Source: Hymenobacter convexus (lineage in GTDB: Bacteria; Bacteroidota; Bacteroidia; Cytophagales; Hymenobacteraceae). From it: a stretch of 64,000 bases of DNA. Every line of letters starts with the position of its first letter. Position 1 is the stretch's first letter. Made by a program: the position numbers and the translations under genes. Positions 39,765 through 48,360 of the stretch are shown here, piece after piece. The DNA lies in contig NZ_JAUQON010000006.1 of NCBI RefSeq assembly GCF_030580955.1, positions 248,001-312,000 of the forward strand, in the 5' to 3' direction. Under the pieces are notes generated by a model, which worked only from the letters and a program-made list of their open reading frames with translations, did no database searches and was not told the DNA's origin.

Positions 39765-41513
39765 CTACTCAAACAACGACTTCTTATATTCCAGCGGCGG
39801 CGTGATGTTGGCTTTGCGCTGCTCAAAATAGGCGGCCACTTCCTCCACCGACTTGGCATTGAAGGTCATTTCTTTCGTCAGGTGGCCTTTGCGGCCCATC
39901 AGCACGCCGTAGCGCATGTCTTCGTAGCCGTTGGTGTGGTGGGCATCGGGGTTGATGCTCAGCATCACGCCCTGGTCCAGCGCATAGCGCACCCAGCGCC
40001 AGTCGAGGTCGAGGCGCCAGGGGTTGGCGTTGATTTCGATGATGACTTTATGCTGGGCGCAGGCGTCGATGACGGCTTTGTAGTCGATGGGGTAGCCCTG
40101 GCGGCGCAGCAGCAGGCGGCCGGTGGGGTGGCCCAGCATGGTGGTGTAAGGGTTTTCGATGGCGCGCAACAGGCGGTCGGTAGCCTTGCGCTCGTCCATT
40201 TTCAGGTTGGAATGGATGCTGGCCACGACGAAATCGAAGCTGGCCAGCACGTCGCTGGGGTAGTCGAGCGAGCCGTCGCCGAGAATGTCGCTTTCAATGC
40301 CTTTGAAGATGCGGAACGGGGCCAGCTCGGCGTTCAGCTTGTCGATTTCGAGGTGCTGCTGGCGCACGCGCTCCACGCTCAGGCCGTTGGCGTAGTGGGC
40401 GGCCTGGCTGTGGTCGCAGAGGCCGAGGTACTCGTAACCGTGGTCGCGCAGCCAGGTGGCCATTTCGCGGATGCTGTGGTTGCCGTCGGAGTAGGTGCTG
40501 TGGTTGTGCAGGGAGCCGCGCAGGTCGCCGTCTTCCACCAGATGCGGCAGCTTTTTGTCGGCGGCGAGGGCGATTTCGCCCAGGCCCTCGCGCAATTCAG
40601 GCACGATGAATTGCAGGCCCGCCTTTTCATACAGCGCTTCTTCCTGCTGAAATTGCTCGCGCCGCGCCCACTGGCGCAGGGTGGAGTTGGGACCGGTGGA
40701 ATTTGGAATTAGCTCACCCAAATGCGCTTCGGCGGCGGAGTTCAGGAAAACTTCGGTGGCAAAAGTGGCGGGCGCCACCAGCAGCACTTCCACCTGCACC
40801 CCCGACTCGGTGGCGCGGCCGCGCCAGGCAAACGGGCCCGAGCGGCGCGGGTCGGGCGTGAGGCCGTCCAGGCCGTTTAGTAGTTCGTGGGCCTGCACCG
40901 GGCTATCGGTGGCGGCCACGAGGCGCACGGTTTCCACGGTTTCGAGGCGGCGGCGGATTTCGCCGGCCACAGCCACCTGCTCGGTTTTCAGGGCTTCGCG
41001 CAGACGGCGGGCGAGGTCGTCGGCCAGCTGTTCGGCCTGTGGATAGAGCAGTTTGCCCTGGCTCTGGCCGGCAAATTCCAACGCTTCCAGAATGCTTTCC
41101 TGGGTCTTTTTGCCGAAGCCTTTGAGCTTGCTCACCTGGTCGGTTTCGGCGGCCTCGCGCAGCTGCTCAATGCTTTCGAGGCCCAGCTCGCGCCACAGGC
41201 TGCGGATTTTTTTCGGACCAATACCCTTAATTTTCAGCATCTCCACCACGCCGGGTGGCGTGATTTCCAGCAGGCGCTGCAGGTCCGAGAACGTGCCGGT
41301 GTCGAGCAGCTCGGCCACTTTGGCGGCGGCGGTTTTGCTCAGGCCGGTGCGGTCGGGCAGGCCGGAGCGCTCCACCTCGGCCACCGGGAAGCTCAGCGCA
41401 TCGAGGGCGTTGGCCGTGCCTTCGATGGCGCGGATTTTAAACGGGTTTTCGTCGTGCAGCTCCATTAGCTGGGCGGCCAGCTTGAAGGCGCGGGTCAGGG
41501 CGCGGTTATCCAC
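39765..41513 (-). CDS. PolX-like protein with degenerate polymerase site and intact PHP domain
   Basis: A 582-residue PolX-family protein. N-terminal HhH repeats (MELHDENPFKIRAIEGTANAL, LLEITPPGVVEMLKIKGIGPKKIRSLW) are normal. The palm domain lacks the catalytic set: the usual GSxRR-KETIGDxDxxI reads AGEIRRRLETVETVRLVAA, with Thr and Arg in place of the two Asp, and the third Asp strand reads VQVEVLL. The C-terminal PHP domain keeps its metal ligands (HNHSTYSDG, CDHS, GIESDI, ASIHSN, GHPTGR, NPDAH). The protein is therefore more likely a PHP nuclease or phosphatase than a polymerase. Start GTG 41513 matches the family N-terminus; the frame upstream is unconserved. Confidence 0.88.
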   Translation of the reverse strand: MDNRALTRAFKLAAQLMELHDENPFKIRAIEGTANALDALSFPVAEVERSGLPDRTGLSKTAAAKVAELLDTGTFSDLQRLLEITPPGVVEMLKIKGIGPKKIRSLWRELGLESIEQLREAAETDQVSKLKGFGKKTQESILEALEFAGQSQGKLLYPQAEQLADDLARRLREALKTEQVAVAGEIRRRLETVETVRLVAATDSPVQAHELLNGLDGLTPDPRRSGPFAWRGRATESGVQVEVLLVAPATFATEVFLNSAAEAHLGELIPNSTGPNSTLRQWARREQFQQEEALYEKAGLQFIVPELREGLGEIALAADKKLPHLVEDGDLRGSLHNHSTYSDGNHSIREMATWLRDHGYEYLGLCDHSQAAHYANGLSVERVRQQHLEIDKLNAELAPFRIFKGIESDILGDGSLDYPSDVLASFDFVVASIHSNLKMDERKATDRLLRAIENPYTTMLGHPTGRLLLRRQGYPIDYKAVIDACAQHKVIIEINANPWRLDLDWRWVRYALDQGVMLSINPDAHHTNGYEDMRYGVLMGRKGHLTKEMTFNAKSVEEVAAYFEQRKANITPPLEYKKSLFE

Positions 41514-41651
41514 GGGAGAGTTGTTGTTGGGAGAACGAATGTAGCGTACCCGGGTGCTTACGCGGAAAGCGGCCCCCACGGCCAGCCGGGCCATTTCAGC
41601 GTACGCGCCTGAAACGCCTTACCTTGGCGCGCCCACCTTTTTGATTTTGCT

Positions 41652-42083
41652 ATGATATTCCGCCCCTCCATGCGCCCACTGGCGGTGGCCTTTCTGCTGC
41701 TCGTGGCGGCTTGCGAACGCCGCAAGTCGGTCGTCATCTACTCCCCGGCGTCCATGAAACAGCTCGAAGGCACCTGGCTCAACTCGCACGAGGAAAACGC
41801 CGGCGATACGCTGGTATACCGGCCCAACACCTACCATTTCCCGCCGGCCCGCGGCCGCACGGGCTTTGCGTTCAAGGAATACGGCCGTTTCGAACAGTTC
41901 GACATTGCGCCCACCGACGGCCTGACCGGCCGCCCCGGCACCTGGGTTATTGAGGGCAACAGCCTCAACAAGGTTCGCATTCACCTCAACGAAGGCCAGG
42001 AGCCCGATTACGAGATGGAGGTTTTCTCCCTGAAAAACAAGGTTCTCAAGCTCCGCAAGCAACCGGTTGAAAAGGCCCGATAG
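41652..42083 (+). CDS. Small lipoprotein, unknown function
   Basis: A 143-residue protein with a lipoprotein signal (PLAVAFLLLVAAC, Cys near residue 22). The mature part is a compact beta-rich domain similar in look to lipocalin-like stress or Bacteroidota DUF lipoproteins: MKQLEGTWLNSHEENAGDTLVYRPNTYHFPPARGRTGFAFKEYGRFEQF...GTWVIEGNSLNKVRIHLN. No family assigned. Start ATG 41652; ATG 41670 is possible. Confidence 0.65.
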   Translation: MIFRPSMRPLAVAFLLLVAACERRKSVVIYSPASMKQLEGTWLNSHEENAGDTLVYRPNTYHFPPARGRTGFAFKEYGRFEQFDIAPTDGLTGRPGTWVIEGNSLNKVRIHLNEGQEPDYEMEVFSLKNKVLKLRKQPVEKAR

Positions 42084-42221
42084 GGAGGCCAAATACTAAA
42101 ACGGTCATGTCGAGCTTGCCCATTGGCCGATTCCTTTCTGCCATTGGGCGACGGACACCGCCGTTACTCATGCCTCGTTCATGAAGCGGCGGCAGCTTTA
42201 CGGGAGCAAGGCACGGTCGTT

Positions 42222-42245
42222 GCAACGGACGATAACATCCGTTGC
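42222..42245. repeat. 8-bp hairpin upstream of the thioredoxin-like gene
   Basis: GCAACGGA (42222-42229) and TCCGTTGC (42238-42245) with an 8-nt loop, 70 nt before the thioredoxin-like start. It could be an operator or mRNA leader hairpin; the gap between 42084 and 42315 otherwise shows nothing. Confidence 0.35.
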
Positions 42246-42315
42246 GGCCCCGCGTAAGAACCCATTCGTGGCTGACAACGGTTGTTTCAGTCCCTCCACT
42301 CAGTTCTTTATTCCC

Positions 42316-42990
42316 ATGTCACGCTGCACTTCCTTCGGCCTTGTGCCCGCCATTCTGCTGGGTCTGGCCATTAGCGCCGGCCCCGCGCTGGCCCAGAAAA
42401 CCACCCTCAAAGCCAAGAACGATAAAGTCAAGGCCAAAACCACAGCGGCCGATGGCACCGTGAGCAAAACCAAGACGGTAGCCGCTACCACCGCCCCGGC
42501 GGCCCCGCAGCCTACGTCGCCGGTAGCTTCGGCTCCGCAAGTGGTGCAACCGGCCACCATGGCTGTGGCCACCGCGCCCGTGGAAGCCAAAGCCGAAGGC
42601 ATTACGGGCTGGATTTCGGACCTGGGCGCCGCGCAGGCGCAGGCCAAAGCCACCAACCGGCCCATTCTGGCGGTTTTTTCGGGTTCTGACTGGTGCAAGC
42701 CCTGCATCATGTACGAGCAGGAAGTATTTGCCAAGCCGGAATTCGCGGCCTACGCCAAGGACAAGCTGGTGCTGGCCCACTTCGATTTCCCGCGCCAGAA
42801 GCGCAACCAGCCCTCCGCCGCTCAGCTCAAGCTGAACGAGGCAGCGGCTGCCCAGCTCAACCGTGAGGGTGATTTCCCGCTGGCTGTGGTACTCTCGCCC
42901 GAAGGCAAGGTGCTGGCCAAAACCGGCTACATTGCCGGCGGCCCCGCCGCCTTTGAGGCATATTTGAAAAAAGTGGTGCCCACGCTGTAG
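42316..42990 (+). CDS. Secreted thioredoxin-fold protein of the ApbE/DUF3570 cluster
   Basis: A 224-residue exported protein. Signal peptide MSRCTSFGLVPAILLGLAISAGPALAQ, then an Ala/Thr/Pro/Val-rich linker to about residue 95. A thioredoxin-fold domain follows with ISDLGAAQAQAKATNRPILAVFSGSDWCKPCIMYEQEVFAKPEF; the redox motif is WCKPC. It heads the order thioredoxin-like, ApbE, DUF4266, DUF3570, a recurrent cluster in Bacteroidota and some Proteobacteria. Its likely role is disulfide or metal handling for the partners, which is inference. ATG 42316 is the first Met at a signal peptide. Confidence 0.85.
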   Translation: MSRCTSFGLVPAILLGLAISAGPALAQKTTLKAKNDKVKAKTTAADGTVSKTKTVAATTAPAAPQPTSPVASAPQVVQPATMAVATAPVEAKAEGITGWISDLGAAQAQAKATNRPILAVFSGSDWCKPCIMYEQEVFAKPEFAAYAKDKLVLAHFDFPRQKRNQPSAAQLKLNEAAAAQLNREGDFPLAVVLSPEGKVLAKTGYIAGGPAAFEAYLKKVVPTL

Positions 42991-43099
42991 AAACGCGCCA
43001 CTTGGCTACGCCGACCTTCGGTTCGCGTCTCGGCGTCCGCGCCATCTCACCGATTCCGTTCAATGCCGCGAAGCGTCGCGTCTCTACAGCGCCATCCCT

Positions 43100-44146
43100 T
43101 TGCTAACGCCCCGCAAACTTCTGCTGATTCTATTGCTGCTGGGGCTACTGAGCAGCCAGACCGGCCGCGCCCAAACCGCGGCGCCGGCCCAGCGCCACAC
43201 CTTCACGCGCAGTGCCCACCTCATGGGCTCGCACTTCACCTTCACGGTGGTGGCCGCCGACGACTCGGCCGGACAGCGGGCCCTGCGCGCCGGTCTGCTC
43301 GAAGTGCGTCGCATCGACCGGCTGATGTCGTTCTGGGACTCCACCTCCGAAGTGGTACGCGTCAACCGCATGGCCGGCATCCGGCCGGTGGCTGTGTCGC
43401 CCGAAACGTTTGATTTGATTAGCCGCACGCTGCGCCTCTCGCAGCTTAGCGACGGCGCCTTCGACATCACCTTCGCCAGCGCCGACAAGCTGTACAAGTT
43501 CGACCGGCAGGCCCACGCCGGCCTGCCCGATTCGGCCACGGTGCGGGCTTCGGTGCGCCGCATTGGCTGGCAGAAAATTAAAATGGATGCCGCGCAGCAT
43601 ACCGTTTTCTTGCCCGAAAAGGGCATGCGAATTAATCTGGCGGGCATTCTGCAGGGCTACGGCCTGCGCCGGGCCAAGCAGGTGCTCGACCAAATGGGCA
43701 TCAAAGGCGGGCTGATGAACGGCTCGGGCGACATCTACTGCTGGGGCCGGCAGGCCGACGGCTCGCTCTGGCGCGTGGCCATTGGCGACCCCGACCACCC
43801 GCGCAGCGTGGCCGCCTGGATTGACGTGACCGACATGGCCGTGGTGACGGCCGGCAACTACGAGCAGTATTTCACGGTGGGCCCGCAGGTGTACGGGCAC
43901 ATCATCAACCCGCACACGGGCTACCCGTCGGTGGGTTTGCGCTCGGTCACCATTCTGTGCCCCGATGTGGAACTGGCCGATGGATTAGACGAAGTCGTCT
44001 TCGTGAAAGGCCCAACCGCCGGTTTGGCGTTTATAAACGGCTTGAAAAATGTTGATTGCACGTTGATAACCGACGACAACCGCACACTCGTGTCCAGGGG
44101 CATGAAGCTGAATTACTACCACGGCAGTACCGCCACCCAGCCTTGA
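43100..44146 (+). CDS. ApbE-like FAD:protein FMN transferase
   Basis: A 348-residue exported flavin transferase family member, which in other bacteria attaches FMN to periplasmic proteins at a Thr/Ser. After a hydrophobic N-terminus (LLLILLLLGLLSSQTGRAQ) come HTFTRSAHLMGSHFTFTVVA, DRLMSFWDSTSEVVRVNR, INLAGILQGYGLRRAKQVLDQMGIKGGLMNGSGDIYCWG and HIINPHTGYPSVGLRSVTILCPD. Compared with canonical ApbE, the LGGIAKGYA Lys is Gln and the DPRTG Asp is Asn, so activity may differ. The start is a TTG at 43100. No FMN-acceptor motif (D-x-(S/T)-G-A-T/S type) was seen in its neighbours. A 17-nt gap separates it from the DUF4266 gene. Confidence 0.85.
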   Translation: MLTPRKLLLILLLLGLLSSQTGRAQTAAPAQRHTFTRSAHLMGSHFTFTVVAADDSAGQRALRAGLLEVRRIDRLMSFWDSTSEVVRVNRMAGIRPVAVSPETFDLISRTLRLSQLSDGAFDITFASADKLYKFDRQAHAGLPDSATVRASVRRIGWQKIKMDAAQHTVFLPEKGMRINLAGILQGYGLRRAKQVLDQMGIKGGLMNGSGDIYCWGRQADGSLWRVAIGDPDHPRSVAAWIDVTDMAVVTAGNYEQYFTVGPQVYGHIINPHTGYPSVGLRSVTILCPDVELADGLDEVVFVKGPTAGLAFINGLKNVDCTLITDDNRTLVSRGMKLNYYHGSTATQP

Positions 44147-44163
44147 TTTTACGTACTCATTCC

Positions 44164-44400
44164 ATGCAAAAAATCCTCTCCCATCCCCGCCTGGCGCTGG
44201 CCCTGCTCCTGCTCCCTCTGGGCGCGGCGCTGCCCAGTTGCGTATCGGTAGCGGCCTACCAAAAAGTGTATCTCAACGATGAGGACATGAAGCTGGCCAG
44301 CAAAACTGTGGAAACGCCCGAAACCAATTTCGAGAGCTACCGCGAAGGCGCCGGCGGCGCCAATGGCGGCAAAGTAGGCGGCGGCTGTGGCTGTAATTAG
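44164..44400 (+). CDS. DUF4266-like small lipoprotein with Cys-rich tail
   Basis: A 78-residue lipoprotein. Signal ending in ALPSC gives a lipobox Cys; the mature part has VSVAAYQKVYLNDEDMKLASKTVETPETNFESYREGA and a Gly/Cys tail GGGCGCN. DUF4266 members share this layout: a helix with conserved MKL and a C-terminal GGGCGC-type motif. The Cys pair could be bound or oxidised by the thioredoxin-like partner; inference only. Start ATG 44164 lies 17 nt after the ApbE stop. Confidence 0.8.
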   Translation: MQKILSHPRLALALLLLPLGAALPSCVSVAAYQKVYLNDEDMKLASKTVETPETNFESYREGAGGANGGKVGGGCGCN

Positions 44401-44429
44401 GGCAAGAAGTTGGCGGTTAGAAAAAGAAC

Positions 44430-44524
44430 GTCATGCTGAGCGAAGCCATAGCATCTCTACTGCAACAGTAATCAATGTCGTTTCAACGAAGCGGTAGAGA
44501 TGCTTCGACTGCGCTCAGCATGAC
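44430..44524. repeat. GTCAT-type dispersed repeat inside the ApbE-DUF3570 cluster
   Basis: Arms GTCATGCTGAGCGAAGCCAT plus AGCATCTCTACTGC and GCGGTAGAGATGC plus TTCGACTGCGCTCAGCATGAC. It separates DUF4266 from DUF3570 and may reduce read-through between them. Confidence 0.88.
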
Positions 44525-44547
44525 CGCCCAGAATTATTAGTTCTCCT

Positions 44548-45915
44548 GTGAAAAAATTACTTCTTCCCCTATTAGCCTTCTCCGCTTTGGCCGCCCCGGC
44601 CATGGCCCAGACCGGCACCACCCAAAACCCCAATCGCATCGACGGCTACGGAGCGCCGGTGAACCCAGCGGTGCCCACCAGCCGGGCCGCCGAGGAAACC
44701 ACCATCGACATCATCGGCGGGTACTACCAGCAGACCGGCAGCCACGGCGCCGTGGAGGGTGGCCGCGGCACCCAGCAACTCACCGACGTGCCCCCGGCCA
44801 TTATCGTGAACGTGCCGCTGGATACGGTGAGCCGCCTCACGGCCAATGTGGGCGCCGATTTCTACGCCTCGGCCTCGACCGACCGGATTGATTTCGCGCT
44901 GAGCACGCCCTCGGCCCACGACGTGCGCTACCACGGCGACTTCGGCTACAGCCGCGAGCATAAGTACAACGGCACCATCTGGGGCGTGGGCGCGGGCGTA
45001 TCGAAAGAATACGACTACCTGTCCTTCAACGTGGCCGGCTCGTTTGCTAAAACCTCGAAGGACGGCAACCGCCAGCTGAGCCTGGCCGGGCAGGTGTTCC
45101 TCGACCAAGTGACGCTGATTACGCCCTATGAGCTACGGGCGGGCTACGTGGCGGGCTCTGCCAGCAGCCGCGGCGAGAAAAACTACGGCACCGACAAGCG
45201 CCAGACGTACAATTTAACCGCCACCTACTCGCAGGTGCTTACCAAGCGGCTGCAGGCGGCCGTGAGCACCGAGCTGGTGTCTCAGAACGGGCTGCTGAGC
45301 ACGCCGTTTCACCGCGTTTACTTCCGCGACAATCCCGACCTGAACCCGGCCCCAGCACTGGGCAGCGATTTTTCGACGCGCTTCCCTACGGCGGCCCGCA
45401 TCGAAAACCTGCCCCGCTCGCGCTTCAAATACCCGGTGAGCCTGCGCCTGAATTTCTACGCCACCGACCTGGTGCAGGTGCGCGGATTCTACCGCTTCTA
45501 CAATGACAATTTCGGCGTTCGGGCTCACACGTTTGAGGTGGAACTGCCGGTGAAGGTGACGCAGTTTTTCGCGCTCTACCCCTTCTACCGCTACCACACC
45601 CAGACGGCCGCCACTTACTTCGCGCCTTTCGCCCAGCACTCTATTGCCGACACGTATTACACGTCGGATTACGACCTGGCGGCTTTTTCGGCCAACAAAA
45701 TTGGCCTGGGCCTGCGCTACTCGCCGGTGTACGGCATCACGCGCTTCCGCGTGCCGGGGCAGGACGGGCAGGGCCGGCCGCGCGTGATGCGGCTCAAGTC
45801 GCTGGATTTGCGCTACGCCAACTACCAGCAAACCGGCTCGACCATCTACACCACCGCCGACCGCGCCGACCTGAAAGCCAACATCATCAGCTTCGATTTG
45901 GGCTTTGCGCTTTAG
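44548..45915 (+). CDS. DUF3570 outer-membrane beta-barrel protein
   Basis: A 455-residue outer-membrane protein. Signal peptide MKKLLLPLLAFSALAAPAMAQ; the start is a GTG at 44548. DUF3570 features: EETTIDIIGGYYQQTGSHGAVEGGRGTQQLTDVPPAIIVNVPLDTVSRLTANVGADFYASASTDRIDF, then amphipathic strands to a C-terminal LKANIISFDLGFAL with a terminal aromatic/hydrophobic pattern. It is the usual last gene of the thioredoxin/ApbE/DUF4266/DUF3570 cluster. Cargo or partner unknown. It ends 131 nt before the EVE gene. Confidence 0.88.
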   Translation: MKKLLLPLLAFSALAAPAMAQTGTTQNPNRIDGYGAPVNPAVPTSRAAEETTIDIIGGYYQQTGSHGAVEGGRGTQQLTDVPPAIIVNVPLDTVSRLTANVGADFYASASTDRIDFALSTPSAHDVRYHGDFGYSREHKYNGTIWGVGAGVSKEYDYLSFNVAGSFAKTSKDGNRQLSLAGQVFLDQVTLITPYELRAGYVAGSASSRGEKNYGTDKRQTYNLTATYSQVLTKRLQAAVSTELVSQNGLLSTPFHRVYFRDNPDLNPAPALGSDFSTRFPTAARIENLPRSRFKYPVSLRLNFYATDLVQVRGFYRFYNDNFGVRAHTFEVELPVKVTQFFALYPFYRYHTQTAATYFAPFAQHSIADTYYTSDYDLAAFSANKIGLGLRYSPVYGITRFRVPGQDGQGRPRVMRLKSLDLRYANYQQTGSTIYTTADRADLKANIISFDLGFAL

Positions 45916-46046
45916 CTTGGCGCGCAACTAAGACGCCGATTTATTTCCTTTGCGGTGTGCAAACCAGCGGCCGGCCGGCATCTATGCCTGTGCCGGCCGT
46001 TTTGCGTGTGCGCCCATTTCCTCCATTATTCATTTGCTCATTTACC

Positions 46047-46457
46047 TTGAAACACTGGCTCGTTAAATCAGAACCCGACAAATACTCCTGGGCCACTTTT
46101 GTGGCCGAAGACGGCACGGCCTGGACCGGCGTGCGCAACTACCAGGCCCGCAACAACCTGAACCTGATGCAGCCCGGCGACCTCGTGCTCTACTACCACA
46201 GTGTGAGCGAAAAAGCCGTGGTAGGCATTGCCGAAGTGGCCGCCCCGGCCGCTCCCGATGCCACCGCCGAGGCCGGTTCGCCCTGGGTGGCCGTGCAGCT
46301 GCGCCCCGTGCAGCGCCTGCCCCAGCCCGTGAGCCTGGCCCAAATCAAAGCCGATGCCCGGCTGGGCGAGCTGGCCCTGCTACGCCAGTCGCGCCTGTCG
46401 GTGCTGCCGGTGCGGCCCGAGGAGTTCGACGTGGTGCTGGCATTAGGGGCGAAATAA
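46047..46457 (+). CDS. EVE-domain protein
   Basis: A 136-residue PUA-like EVE domain: KHWLVKSEPDKYSWATFVAEDGTAWTGVRNYQARNNLNLMQPGDLVLYYHS, then KAVVGIAEV and QLRPVQRLPQPVSLAQIKAD...LLRQSRLSVLPVRPEEFDVVL. EVE domains bind modified bases (for example modified cytosines) or tRNA; the target here is unknown. The start is a TTG at 46047, which matches the family N-terminus MKHWLVKSEP; no ATG in frame lies near it and the longer frame is not conserved. No restriction gene is adjacent. Confidence 0.88.
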   Translation: MKHWLVKSEPDKYSWATFVAEDGTAWTGVRNYQARNNLNLMQPGDLVLYYHSVSEKAVVGIAEVAAPAAPDATAEAGSPWVAVQLRPVQRLPQPVSLAQIKADARLGELALLRQSRLSVLPVRPEEFDVVLALGAK

Positions 46458-46561
46458 ACTGATTTGACGGGGCACGAAACCGCTGCATTTGGGCTTAACT
46501 TTAGCGAAGCAACCGCTCGTTGGAGTAGGTATTTCCAACTGCTTTTATTGAGCACACGGGC

Positions 46562-48163
46562 ATGAAACTCCGCTCCTTTCTTCTGCTAACCTGGGTCTGC
46601 ACCTGCGCGGGAGTCTCCGGCGCGCTCGGTCAGAAACGGGGCCAGCTGGCGGCCATTCCGGCGCCCGGCGCGCCCGTGCAAACGGCCCGCACCGAGTTGC
46701 CCCTCGAACCCTCCGACAGCGAAGTGCACGTGCAGGCCCTGCCCGCCGACAGCACCGTGGTTATCCTGCTGGGCCGCGACCGGCCGCTGTCGAGCAAGTC
46801 CACGTTCACCTTTCAGCAGTACGACCGCAACCTGCACCTGCGGCAGGAAACCCCGCTGGAAGTGCCCGACGAGTTCGATTTCACGCGCATGTGCGCCGAA
46901 GGCAGTACCGTGTACGCCCTGTTTTCGTCGCACAGCAACCCCGGCCGCTTGTGGGCCGCCGCCTACAACGGCCACCTGGCCCAGGTACGCACCCAGCAGT
47001 TCGAAACCAAGCTGAGCCGCGAAGTGGTGGAGCTGAAAGCGCTCGACAGCCGCCTGTTTGCCACGGTGCTGCTGAATGACCAGTTGCACGTCACGGCCCT
47101 GCTCCTCGACCTGGCCACCGGCCAGATGCAGTACCTGCCCTCGGTGTACGAGCCGCTGCCCACGCAGCTCACCTTTGTGGCCGATGCCGCCACCCGCCGC
47201 GCCGAGTACGTGCTGAGCCAGACCAACGGCCGCAAAACCCGCCTGCTGCTCAAGCAGCTCACCGAAAAAGGCCAACTCGTGAAGTCCGAATTCGTGCAGG
47301 CCGAGAGCGAGCGCAGCCTCATCACGGCCCAGGTGACGCCCCCGCAGGACACCACCGCCCGCCTGCTCATGGGCACGTATGCGTTGCGCGGCCTCGATTA
47401 TGCGCAGGGTCTTTTTGCCACCGACCTGAGCACGGCGGCCAGCCCCGGCACCAAGCAGCCGCTGCGTTTCTACGATTTTCTGCACCTGAAGCACTTTTTC
47501 GACTACCTCAAGCCTTCGCGCCAGGCCCGGCTGCGCAAGCGCATGGCCCGCCGCCTGGCCCACTCCGCGCCGCCCATGCGCTGGCACTACCGCCTGCTGC
47601 TGCACGAGCTGCTGCCCCAGCCCGACGGCGGCTACGTGCTGGTGGCCGAAGCCTACGTGCCCCACTACCGCTACAACAGCTACGGCACCTACACCGGCCC
47701 GTTCAACAATCTGGGCAACCAGTTTGGCACTTCCCCCTACGCCAACTCCCGGGTGTTCGACGGCTACCAGACCACCCACGCCGTGGTGTGCGGCTTCGAC
47801 CGGACCGGGGCCCTCATCTGGGACAACACGTTCGTGGTAGAAAACCTGCGCCGCGTCGAGCTTGAGGAAGCCGTACGCCTGCAAACCCTCCCCGATGGCC
47901 GCCTCGTGCTGGCTTACCTCGACGAAGAAAAGCTGCACTATAAGGTGGTGCGTCGCGGCGAAGACGCCCCAAACGACCAGCAGGTCGTCATCAGGACCGG
48001 CAGCGGCCCCGCTGAAACCGCTCCCGAGCGCGTGACCGACACCTCGCAGGCCGACCTGCTGCCGTGGTTCGGCAGCCGCTTCGTGGCGACCGGCTACCAG
48101 CGTGTGAAAGTGGAGCACGGCCCCGACCGCCAGGTATTCTTCCTGAATGCGGTGGTTTTTTAG
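46562..48163 (+). CDS. Secreted protein of unknown function
   Basis: A 533-residue exported protein (signal MKLRSFLLLTWVCTCAGVSGALGQ). The mature sequence reads as a repeat-rich beta-propeller-like fold with recurring strands (TVVILLGRDRPL, TVYALFSSHSN, LFATVLLNDQLHVTALLLD, LTFVADAATRRAEYVL). Later motifs include VLVAEAYVPHYRYNSYGTYTGPFNNLGNQFG and HAVVCGFDRTGALIWDNTFVVE. No catalytic motif or sorting signal at the C-terminus was recognised. A basic patch (SRQARLRKRMARRLAHS) lies near residue 320. It may be surface or periplasmic. Confidence 0.7.
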   Translation: MKLRSFLLLTWVCTCAGVSGALGQKRGQLAAIPAPGAPVQTARTELPLEPSDSEVHVQALPADSTVVILLGRDRPLSSKSTFTFQQYDRNLHLRQETPLEVPDEFDFTRMCAEGSTVYALFSSHSNPGRLWAAAYNGHLAQVRTQQFETKLSREVVELKALDSRLFATVLLNDQLHVTALLLDLATGQMQYLPSVYEPLPTQLTFVADAATRRAEYVLSQTNGRKTRLLLKQLTEKGQLVKSEFVQAESERSLITAQVTPPQDTTARLLMGTYALRGLDYAQGLFATDLSTAASPGTKQPLRFYDFLHLKHFFDYLKPSRQARLRKRMARRLAHSAPPMRWHYRLLLHELLPQPDGGYVLVAEAYVPHYRYNSYGTYTGPFNNLGNQFGTSPYANSRVFDGYQTTHAVVCGFDRTGALIWDNTFVVENLRRVELEEAVRLQTLPDGRLVLAYLDEEKLHYKVVRRGEDAPNDQQVVIRTGSGPAETAPERVTDTSQADLLPWFGSRFVATGYQRVKVEHGPDRQVFFLNAVVF

Positions 48164-48199
48164 GCAGAGTAACGGAAAAGCAAAACGAGGAAAAGCAAC

Positions 48200-48300
48200 G
48201 TCATGTCGAGCTTGCCGAGACATCTCGCGTGCCGAAATAATCCCCTTTTAACGATTGGGTTTGTAAAGCACGCGAGATGTCTCGGCAAGCTCGACATGAC
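48200..48300. repeat. GTCATGTCGAG-type dispersed repeat after the secreted protein
   Basis: Arms GTCATGTCGAGCTTGCCGAG plus ACATCTCGCGTGC and GCACGCGAGATGT plus CTCGGCAAGCTCGACATGAC, exact over 33 bp; loop about 35 nt. Confidence 0.92.
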
Positions 48301-48360
48301 GTTTTTTCTATTCTTTTCGTACGCTGATTTTCCGTTCCTCATTCATCCCACCGCTCCTGT

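Noticed and set aside
43000..43100. Repeated CGCCGACCTTCGGTTCGCGTCTCGGCG-like phrase before the ApbE gene as an operator
   Set aside because: It looks like another GC-rich repeat fragment with a short hairpin, but only one copy is seen here, so no regulatory claim can be made.
46586..48223. A 545-codon minus-strand frame
   Set aside because: Antisense to the secreted protein at 46562-48163; its end lies in a dispersed repeat.
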